Positions 11,951 through 22,400 of a stretch of DNA of 64,000 bases are shown one piece after another. How positions within the stretch are numbered: the first letter of the stretch is position 1; every line of letters starts with the position of its first letter. Under the pieces are notes generated by a model that worked only from the letters and a program-made list of their open reading frames with translations, was not told the origin of the DNA and did not search any database. The stretch comes from Anisodus tanguticus (taxonomy: Eukaryota > Streptophyta > Magnoliopsida > Solanales > Solanaceae): contig CM067542.1 of assembly GCA_034509755.1 (NCBI GenBank), positions 21,333,001 to 21,397,000 on the forward strand, in the 5' to 3' direction. The translations under genes and the position numbers were made by a program.

Positions 11951-13650
11951 ATACCAATTGTTGAACCTCAACTTATTGCAAGAGAATGATAACATCTAAG
12001 AAACTTATGACTAAATAATTGATGAACTCTATATAGATCTTGCGAAGAAGACTTTGACGTATACTAAATTTGGTGGAAAGTAAGAAAATATCTCCCGGAT
12101 TAATTGTTTATTCTCTATTTTCTAACAAAGTTTCAAGGCATAGAATCTTTTCAAATGTGTTGTTCAGCTTAATGAGAAAGCTCTGGAAGAGTGTTACAAT
12201 CACTTGAACACTGTAAAGAGACTAAGCTACATGAGCTCCATATTCTGCATGCCGATGAAAAATCAATTACTGGTGGGGAGAACAATTAAATTGTCACACG
12301 GATGTAATTTCAATACCTTTATTTATCTTTTGTTGTTACTCCAGATAGGATCTTGCATAAAGAGTCAGACCCAATGTTTTCTTTCTATCTATTTTTAAAC
12401 TCAATAATATTTATATTGTAGGGAGTTAATAATTATTTTCTTGATACAAATTTTATAAAAAAATTAAACAAATACTTGTTGAGGTATGATCATATCACAT
12501 ATGGGTGCCTCATATCATAAAAAAACTAATGTAATCATAAATTCTACCTGCCTAACTAATTAAGGTTGTTCACCTTGACATGTTTAGACATTATCTAATT
12601 ATCATCTTAAATTTAACTAGCAAGTTAGTTTGGTAGGATTATCATTTATCATTTTGAGCTTGTATTTTTTCTTTCAAGGCACATATTTTTAATAATAGTA
12701 ATGACGTTTTTAAAAAATTGAATTGATTGGCATGGAATACATGTGCAACGCCCGCGCGTAAAAACTAGTAAAATATATAAGTTCTCCGGAGTAAAAGTCA
12801 TAGAATTTGAAGTGCTTTTACATTGACTTTTTATTTTTACATGGTTAAATACGGAAATAGATTGTAATAATCTATTGGATTCTAACTTAAAAAACTCCAT
12901 TTTGAAGTTTCATTTAACAATCAAGTCACTCTTACGAGGAGGTTTTGTTTTTTGATTCTGAATTCTTAAAATTTATCAATGAAGATTAGCTGAAAACAAT
13001 AATGAGAGATGACATCAACAAAAAGTTACCATGGGAGAGAAATTTAGCTAAAAAACAAAAGAAGAAATGGCATTATCTTCCTCAAGTCCAAAATATCTTT
13101 TGTATATATGAAGTATAAAAGTGACAAAGTACAAAATTGTAGTTTGGTATAATGACAAACTTTTGGAGTGGGAAAAGTTTATTCTTTCCAAAGTAGTAAT
13201 TGATTTTCACGTTTTAATTAAAGAGCTTATCAAAGTTCATTCAAATGTATCTTAAAGGCTACTTTACAACTACTGAAATGTTGCAGCAAAAAAAAAAAAT
13301 GTTAAAAGACAAAAATTAAACATATTAATTTGACCTAGACTACATGTCTTGTCATATATGCGGTTTTGAAATGTAAATTAAGATAAATTTATGATAAAAA
13401 AATATGTATAAATCATCCAAGTTGAAACCTTAAAATCATAAAAGCTCATCAATTACAATCCATGATGCAAGTAAAACTAAACTAACAATTGAATGCAATT
13501 TTTATTTGCTAGAGAAAAGTAGCAACGGGAAAAAACAAAGGAAAGAAAAAGAAACAAAAAACGTGAGAAAACATCAAGAAAACAACAAATATTTTTAAAG
13601 TCAAGTTAGTGTTATGGTGCACCGGAAGCCCCCTCTCCAAATAATCAAGC
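11951..13650. other. AT-rich intergenic DNA
   Basis: No convincing gene is seen. The only structured item is a possible Helitron 3' end near 12745-12770. Short open frames here have no recognisable domain. Confidence 0.4.
12740..12770 (+). other. Possible Helitron 3' terminus
   Basis: A short CG-rich self-complementary word (GCCCGCGCG) is followed by a spacer and CTAGT, which resembles the hairpin plus CTRR-T end of plant Helitrons. The matching TC 5' end was not identified, so this is only a candidate. Confidence 0.25.
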
Positions 13651-13654
13651 AAGT

Positions 13655-13835
13655 GCAAGTGACTTTTCACGCCTCTCCTTATAGTCGAGTGGCTTTTCAG
13701 CTCTTCTCTTTCCTTAAAGTCGAGTGGCTTTTTAGCTCCTCTCCTTCCTTAAAGTCGAGTGGCTTTTCGCTCCTTTCCTTGCAGTCGAGTGGCTTTTCGC
13801 TCCTCTCCTTATAGTCGAGTTGCTTTTCACCCCTC
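13655..13835 (+). repeat. 30-35 bp minisatellite
   Basis: The word AGTCGAGTGGCTTTT recurs at 13683, 13718, 13753, 13783 and 13813 (last copy GAGTTG), with a degenerate copy just upstream. Spacing is 35, 35, 30 and 30 bp. Each unit also carries CTCCTCTCCTT. Confidence 0.8.
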
Positions 13836-14890
13836 GAATCCTTCTATAACACCATGCCCGACATCGTCACGAGTAAGCCCCCCTTTTTTATGTTTTTCAA
13901 TCGCCTTTGTTTATTGTGAATCTGTTCGACATATATGCCTTCACTCGGGCCTAAAAAAGCAGAGAATTGTTGAAGTGACGTCCAAGCCCGTGGTCGCAAT
14001 GCCGCCTCCACGCAAGCCCTCGGTCACCGAGCCGACCTCGTCCGCTCGGAAGGACACAACCTTGGCTAGCCTTTTGAGTTCTACCTCAGCTACCACAAAT
14101 ATCACAGCCCATACACCGCTCGAGGGTACCTCCGCTCCCCAACTGAGCAAAATGGAGCAAATTCGGTTGAGGCTCGGGAGATGAGGGAAATGAGAGAGAA
14201 GAAAATGGAAAGTTCTGTTGTGACTCAAGTCCCCCTGCCGGAGCTCCCCGAACGTGAAGTGGAAGGAGAGGAGCTTCGAGTGACTTTTTTCTTTTCTCTT
14301 CGACAACCCTAATAAGTCACTTGAAGCTCTGCCCTTTGCTTTGCCCCGTGCTGTCTTCCTCCAGTTGCCCCCACCCAATAGCCAATAGGCCGAAAAAGGT
14401 TGCGGTCAATTGCCCTTCCCGTTATCATCAAACAAAAGACTACCATACACGCCGCCGACAAGCTAGCCTCGCCTACCTCATCTATAGGCATTTCTATCCG
14501 CCTGCGCGCGAGATCAGATCGACTACTGACGAAAGAAAAAATGGAAGCTTATTATAAAGAAAAGGGGATTGCGACACAGAAATGGTTGAATCAGAGTTCT
14601 TGAGATTAGATTGGTACCATCTATGTCTTTTCCGTCTGACTCTCACCGGTAGACCACCCTCCCTATCACATGCTAATAAAATAAGTCCGCCCATTATTCA
14701 ACCATTTCCCTGTGAATTGCATACAAAAGGAAAAAGTATTAACATGTCGAATCTCGTTCTATCACAAGTAAGGTAAATCATCTCAATCGAGAGTACCTTA
14801 ACTTGCGGTTGCCGCACAAAGCTGGTCACCTTAACCAGTCATACCCATTTATGGAGATTCCGGATCTGAAGAGCTCAAATTAAATCCATG
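13836..14890 (+). other. GC-richer patch of unknown origin
   Basis: Base composition is clearly richer in G and C than the flanks. From about 13960 to 14310 two frames encode a Ser/Thr/Pro-rich stretch (AMPPPRKPSVTEPTSSARKD), then a charged helix-like run (REMREKKMESS) and PLPELPEREVEGEELRV, broken by a frameshift near 14180. This could be a decayed retrotransposon gag N-terminus. The section 14310-14890 looks organellar in style, possibly mitochondrial, and abuts the plastid psbB fragment. I do not recognise a specific gene. Confidence 0.3.
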
Positions 14891-14894
14891 AAAA

Positions 14895-15273
14895 AGTAGC
14901 TACCCTATGTCAATAAAAGTAAAAGAAAGAAAATAAGGGTGAAAGAAAGATACCAAAACAATGTTGTATCAGACTGCCTGCCTTTTTGTAGTTGGATCTC
15001 CAAGTTTTTGGAATGCTCCAAATTCGACTTGAGCATCTAAATCTCGGTCAATACCATCAAAAAACATTTCTGAACAAGGTTCTAGCACCATGCCAAATGT
15101 GTCGAAGAAGAAGAGCAAAGCAAACGAAGCATGCCCAAAAGTAAACCAACCCCTTGGCCTGCTACGAAAACACCATCGGATTTCAAAGTAGCACGATCTA
15201 ATTCAAAAATTTCACCCAATTGAGCACGTCTAGCATATTTTTTCACAATAGCAGGATCACTATAACTGACGTA
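14895..15273 (-). pseudogene. psbB: Plastid-derived psbB fragment (NUPT)
   Basis: Read on the minus strand, the stretch encodes the C-terminal end of CP47, the photosystem II core antenna protein: VSYSDPAIVKKYARRAQLG, then EIFELDRATLKSDGVF and, in shifted frames, GWFTFGHA, HIWHGA, QVEFGAFQKLGDPTTK and a stop at 14969-14971. About 75 bp beyond the stop resemble the plastid psbB 3' flank (ending near ACATAGGGTA). At least two one-base deletions (after the D-G-V-F codons and near the R-N-V-F codons) break the frame, and no N-terminal part is present. It is a plastid DNA insertion in the nucleus, possibly one that came through the mitochondrial genome, and is not functional. Confidence 0.88.
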
Positions 15274-16477
15274 ATGATTTTGTCTTATGAGAGGTGTTGG
15301 CACGTTTATTGTATCCTTACACGTGTCTAAAAATAAATAACAAATAAAATCATTTAACCTGAATTGCTCATTAAGTGCATTAGGTATATATTTGACGTGT
15401 ATTTAACAAATAATCACCTAGTATAACAAACCCAAAATATATATATTAAAATTAACCTCAAAAATTGAAAAAAACACGTAAAACAGAAAAAATAAAAATA
15501 ATTATTTTAATTAGTAAATATGACTATAACAATGTACTACTGTATTGACTACTATTACAATTTATTTCCTTGATAATAACTTCGATATTGATATAAATAT
15601 GTAATAGTTCAATAGTGAAGAGACGATAATATAACTCAGAATCTTAGTGATCTTATTATGGTGTCACGTACTGGTAGTGTTTGTTGGATTTTCTGTCTTT
15701 TTGTAAATTATGTTTTTTACTTTTTGTTTGTAAAAAAAAATGTCATTGATTCCAACTTTCAAACACTCTACGGCCGCTATTATTAAAGAGAAAGATCGTC
15801 CCGATTTAGTTGGATGACAAATGAGTGAACTTAAAATTCAGTTTGAGGCCTGTAACGTGTATTTAAATATGTGAGCAATTTTCTATCTTTTAGAGTATGA
15901 CTTTGTAATTGATATCAGTTGTTCTGTTCTCGAATCTGATCAGTATATCGTCTGACGTAAGACGGGAAACTGAATATAAAAAAAAAGAGAGATCACAAAA
16001 GATTTTGAAAGCCTCTTCACCTATCCTCACGACCACCCACCCTCTCATCTCATCTAACAAATCCTCAAAAAAATCACACATAAAGACGGAAATACTACAC
16101 AAAAAAACTATTTAGTGAGTGAAGAACAAGCCAAAAACCAGTACTGAAAAACAAAACAGAGTGTGATGAATGTGAGATATAGAGAGAAAAAGGGCTTTAC
16201 AAAAAAGAATACTTAAGAAGAACCCTTTACTTTTCTCTCTCTAACCTCACCCCCACCTCACCCCACAACTCCTACCAACCCTCACGCTACCTCACACTTG
16301 ATCATCAAAACCTTACACATACACTCCTTTGTCCTTTCACACACACAGACACTCTTCTTCTTCACTCTGTCCATAGTTTTCATTTTGAGCTTGTATATAT
16401 ATATATATACGTGTAGTAGACGTACATAGATATATACAAAGAGCTTGTGTATAGGTATAACAAAGAAAGAAGGAAAA
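15274..16477 (+). promoter_or_regulatory. Promoter region and 5' leader of CCCH gene
   Basis: This is AT-rich DNA followed, from about 16200, by a strongly pyrimidine-rich tract (CTCTCTCTAACCTCACCCCC) and a TA dinucleotide run near 16393-16411. Such CT-rich leaders are common just upstream of plant start codons. The transcription start cannot be fixed from sequence alone. Confidence 0.45.
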
Positions 16478-19400
16478 ATGGAGGGGTACAGTGGGAGTGA
16501 AGGTGCACCGGTGGATCCGGTGTCGGAATGGACTGTTCCGGGCGGGCAAACTGGGCTCGAAGGTAATTTCTTTAACTGCATTTGAATTTCAATCGAATTT
16601 CAACCCCCCCAATGTGGTTTTTTTTCTTAATGATCGTTTCTTTCTTGTGTTAATGCAGAGCCTATGTGGCAGTTATCACTTGGTACTGGACCAGAAGGTT
16701 ACCCTGAAAGGCCTAATGAGCCTGATTGTATCTATTACTTGCGTACAGGATTCTGTGGTTATGGTGCCAGGTGTCGGTTCAATCATCCACGGGACCGTGC
16801 TTCGGTAAATTTTTGTTTGGGGTGTAAAAAAATTGAGTCTTTAGGGTTCTTTTGGTGGTAATTTTGGTTGGTCACTGATTTTTGTGTGTCCATTTGGGTG
16901 TTGATCTTATGATTTGATGGGTTTTTGTCTTGTGGGTGTCCTAGATAGATGTGTAAAGTTTGATCCTTTTGTTTTTGTTGGACATTTTTGAATCCTGTTG
17001 TTAAAATCTTGATAAGCATTGCCTTGAGTTAATGTTTTTTAGAAAGTAGATGTTTGCTCGAAGTAGTCGGTGCAGTTAAATTCCTGGATCCACCTCTGGT
17101 GATTGCGGTTTAAAAGATTTTTCTTTTGTTTAGATTTGGTGTTGTCGGTTTTTAGTTGAATCTGTGGTCAAGACTGGGAATTTTAACATACATTGATTTT
17201 ATCGGCCTTATCGGAAAATTTTTTAAAAAAATTAACATACATTGATTGTATCGGATTTTTTTTATCAAGTAAATGTATTTTCATTCATAAACATGGCCAA
17301 GTTTGATCCTTTTGTTTTTTGTTGGTAGTTTTTGAATCCTGTTGTTAAAATCTTGATAAGCATTGCCCGAAGTTAATTCTTTTTAGAAAGTAGATATTTG
17401 CAAGAAGTAGTCGGTGCAATTAAAATCCTAGATCCACCTCTGGTGATTGCAGTTTTAAAGATCTTTTTTTTGTTCAGGTTTGGTGTTGTCGGGTTTTAGT
17501 TTAATCTGTGGTCAAGACCGGGAACTTTAACGTACATTGATTTTATCGCCCATATCGGAAAATAAAAAAAGAAGTAAATGTATGTTCTTTCATAAACATG
17601 ACCAAGTTGGTTGTAGACAAGGGATGATATGGATTTTGTGAACTGACGACAGGTGTTGGGAGCGATGAGAGCTACTGGAGGAGAATACCCAGAAAGAGTG
17701 GGTCAACCTGTTTGCCAGGTGGGTTTTTGTTACATCCAATGCTATTAGTTTAAGAATGTTGGGTGTTTTGTTGAATGATCAAATTTAGAAGAATATGTGG
17801 TTTCTGGATTTGGGTCTGGTTAGTTAATCAATTCGTCTGCTTGCTGTTGATTATGTACTACTTGAGCTCCCATATGGGTAGTACAATCACTTCGTCTGCT
17901 TGCTGTTGATTCTTCAACGGTTTGAGCTCCCATTTTGTTGATCATGATTCGTCCTTTTCCTTCTTTTGGATCTCTGATGTGCTAAACAGCAGCTTATGTT
18001 TCAGTTATAGAATGTTGGGTATTTTATTGAATGATCAAATTTAGAAGAATATGCGGTTTCTGGATTTGGCTCTCATTAGTTAATCAATTCGTCTGCTTGC
18101 TGTTGATTCTGTACTACTTAAGCTCCCATCTTGTTACTACATTCATTTCGTCTGCTTGCTGTTGATTATGTACTACATGAGCTCCCATCGGGTTAGTACA
18201 ATCACTTCATCTGCTTGCTGTTGATTCTGTACAATTTGAGCTCCCATTTTGTTGATCATGATTCGTCCTTTTCCTTCTTTTGGATCTCGGATGTGCTATA
18301 TGGCAGCCTATGTTACTCTTCAATCTGGTGTAGTATTTATAATCCTCCTAGACTTTCCATGTTATCTTTCAGATGCATACTGGAAAGATTCAATTTGCTA
18401 GATTTGTCTATGATAATATTCGTCATTTTGCTATCTGATAAGTGATAAGTGCATGAACTTCTTTTCCTGTTAGACATGAATTCGTCCTTTTGTTCCTTGA
18501 TCTGGAAATTTTCCATTACCATGTTTATGAGTTCCCATCTGGTTAGTACAATAACTCGCCTGCTTGCTGTTGATTCTGTACAGTTTGAGCTCCCATTTTG
18601 TTGATCACGATTTGTCCTTTTCCTTCTTTTTGGATCTCTGATGTGCTATATGGAAGCTTATGTTGCTCTTCAATCTGGTGTAGTATTTATAATCCTCCTA
18701 GACTTTCCATGTTATCTTTCAGCTGCATACTGGATAGATTCTATTAGCTAGATTTGCCTGTGATAATATTCGTCATTTTGCTGTCTGTTTAGTGGTAAGT
18801 GCATGGACTTCTTTCCTGTTAGATATGATTCGTCCTTTTGTTCCTTGATCTAGAAATTTTCCATTACTATGTTTATGATCTCCCATCGGGTTAGTACAAT
18901 CACTTCGTCTGCTTGCTGTTGACTCTGTACAATTTGAGCTCCCATTTTGTTGATCATCATTCGTCCTTTTCCTTCTTTTGGATCTCTGATGTGCAAAATG
19001 GTAGCTTATGCTGCTCTTCAATCTGGTGCAGTATTTATAATCCTCCTGACGTTCCATGTTATCTTTCAGTTGCATACTGGAAATATATTTGCTAGATTTG
19101 TCTGTAGTAATATTCGTCATTTTGCTGTCTCACAAGTGATAAGTGCATGAACTTCTTTTCCTGTTAGACAAGAATTCATCCTTTTGTTCCTTGATATGGA
19201 AATTTTCCATTACCATGTTTATGAGCTCCAATCTGGTTAGTACAATAACTTGCCTGCTTGCTCTTGATTCTGTACAGTTTGAGCTCCCATTTTGTTGATC
19301 ACGATTCGTCCTTTTCCTTCTTTTTGGATCTCTGATGTGCTATATGGAAGCTTATGTTGCTCTTCAATCTGGTGTAGTATTTATAATCCTCCTAGACTTT

Positions 19401-22400
19401 CCATGTTATCTTTCAGCTGCATACTGGATAGATTCTCTTTGCTAGATTTGCCTGTGATAATATTCGTCATTTTGCTGTCTGTTTAGTGGTAAGTGCACGG
19501 ACTTCTTTCCTGTTAGATATGATTCGTCCTTTTGTTCCTTGATCTAGAAATTTTCCATTACTATGTTTATGAGCTCCCATCGGGTTAGTACAATCACTTC
19601 GTCTGCTTGCTGTTGACTCTGTACAATTTGAGCTCCCATTTTGTTGATCATCATTTGTCCTTTTCCTTCTTTTGGATCTCTGATGTGCTAATGGAAGCTT
19701 ATGTTGCTCTTCAATCTGGTGCAGTATTTATAATCCTCCTGACGTTCCATGTTATCTTTCAGATGCATACTGGAAATATATTTGCTAGATTTGTCTGTAA
19801 TAATATTCGTCATTTTGCTGTCTCATAAGTGATAAGTGCATGAACTTCTTTTCCTGTTAGACATGAATTCGTCCTTTTGTTCCTTGATCTTGAAATTTCT
19901 ATTACCATGTTTATGAGCTCCCATCGGGTTAGTAGAATCACTTCATCTGCTTGCTGTTGATTCTGTCCAATTTGAGCTCCCATTTTGTTGATCATGATTC
20001 GTCCTTTTCCTTCTTTTGGAGCTCTGATGGGCTAAATGGCAGCTTATGTTGTTCTTCAATCTGGTATAGTATTTATAATCCTCCTAGACTTTCCATGTTA
20101 TCTTGCAGATGCAAACTGGAAAGATATAGTTTGCTAGATTTGTCTGGTGATAGTATTCGTCATGTTGCTGTCTTTTAGAAGTGATAAGTGCATGAACTTC
20201 TTTTCCTGTTAAACATGAATTTGTCCTTTTGTTCCTTGATCTTGAAATTTTCCATTACCATGTTTATGAATTCAACACTGAATTAAAAAAATTCCATATC
20301 TGATAAAAAGATTCATGCAAGGGCCAGCAATTGTGTACTATCCTCAATTGTCCATGTAAGTTTCAATTTTAGCCCACTGTTTCATCCCTTTATGTACTAA
20401 TCATTATTACCACTTCAGTTTCATGCTTCATGCTGAAGATGCTGTTTTTTTTGTATATTGTATCTGCTAATTTATTAATTATATCTTGGAAAAGGCTTCT
20501 ACCTACCTTCCTAAAAAAAGGTCCCTACCTGTATATCTATTAGATAGCTTTGCAATTGAACACCAAACATGAAGTATTTTCTCCCTGTTAGAATAGGAGT
20601 AAGATTTCATATATATATTTTCTCCCTGGTAGAATAGGCGTAAGATTTCATATATAGTATCCTACTAGGAAAATGATTGTAATTTAGAATACGAATATGA
20701 TTTCATATATAGTATCCTACTAGGAAGAAGATCGTAATGTAAAAGGATTGTAATGGAGTGTCTATAAATAGAGCTCAGTGCAATCATGTAGATACACAAC
20801 AATTCAGTAATATATTTTCTCTCATAATTTCTCACATGGTATCAGAGCTTCTACAATCTTGGTAGAAAATCAAAGAGCTTTCAGCTGTCGGTGGGCGGCA
20901 CTTGGGGTGGACAAAAAATTCGGAGAACCGATAAAATCAAACCGCTTTTGGTTCGGTTTTTATTCATTTTTGTTTTAGAAAAACCGATTTTTTAAAAAAC
21001 CGAACCGAATCAGCATTAAATGATTCAGTTCGGTTCTTTAATTTTGGGGATGAACCGAACCGAAAAACCGGGGCAAATTTGTAATTAATCTTATTTTTTA
21101 TTTTAGGCTACTACTATCTCTTGAATCATAGCCATTGAAGCCAATCTATGAAGCTTTTATGGAAGTCGAATGCGTCATGAACTTTATTAACATATCACAG
21201 AAGCATTGCCATAAAATGTAGGGAGAGAAAGTAGTTGTAAATTGGTGAAGCTTTAAATGGTCATAACTCTGCGCTCGGATGTCCGTTTTACCTGATTTGT
21301 TTTTTGATTTTTGATTTTTTTGAGACGGGGCCGGGCCAACTGCCGCAAGGCGGTTTGGCGCCGCCAATTTTTACGAAAACGTCATTTTTCCCAATCAATT
21401 TGTGTTTTCCCCCAAATAGGTTTCTAATTTTTCCTTTTCTTTAGTAAACATTTCATGATACACAATAGATTTCAACGTCGAAATTTCGTGCTAATGTAAG
21501 TGTGAATGTCAATTTCAGTGTTGAAAATTCAATTTAAAAAACTAAAAATCCCCCGAACCGCCCCGGCCCACTGGCCACCCCTAGAAAAAATTGATATAAT
21601 CCGATACGTTCGGCGATATAAACCGAACATATCTTTTTTTTTTAAAAGTTGGACTCATTTTTTTTTTAAAATCAATTTTTATTCGGATACAAAATCGATA
21701 TACGCCCACCCCTAGGTGGCACAAGCCAATGTGTGTCGCCCGTTTGGGCAAAGATAATGGTAGAGTGGAGATTGTAGAGCACTTTCAGATATTTATAAAT
21801 AAATATTGTCAAAAAACAGTTTCGCGTGAACAGTGTCGTGTGAACAGTGCCGCATGAACAATGTTTACCCGACATGAATAGTAATTTCGACGTGAGCAAT
21901 TACTAGATTTTGATTGTCGGAACTAGGGTTCCGGCAAATCCACGCTATCTCGGGCATCCTTTTAAGAATTATTTTTACTGTCAGCATCGCGTATACATTA
22001 CGAGCTGACCCATACCACTTTCTTCGCGGTTTGACAACTTTTTCGGCATAATTTCTTTTCCCGTAGGGTCGTTCCATCATTCTGATCCTACCTATAAAAT
22101 ATCATCATAGTCCCGTGCCTCACTTTCGGTGACTGTTTTACGTCCTTCTTTTCCAGAGCATTAGTAAGAAAGTATCCGCTATTCCAGCGAATTGTCAAGA
22201 AAAAAAATATCACCACCGCGCATAATTTTTCCGATGGCTACTAGCGTCACATCTCTATTCAGTGGTGTTGTGCAGAATCCAACAACACCACAACATAGAT
22301 CAGGTTCAAGCTAGTGAAAAACTAATTGTTGTGCAAATATTCAACAATTTCCGGGAAAGAAAATCAGTCATCGTGCAATATTTCCGGTGACAACATAGCT

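Noticed and set aside
12060..12245. A possible short exon (frame with LNEKALEECYNHLNTVKR)
   Set aside because: It looks protein-like but no family is recognised, no splice partners are clear and stops follow soon. Too weak to list as a gene.
15082..15303. A functional nuclear copy of psbB
   Set aside because: Only the 3' end is present, it has frameshifts and it lacks any transit peptide or promoter.
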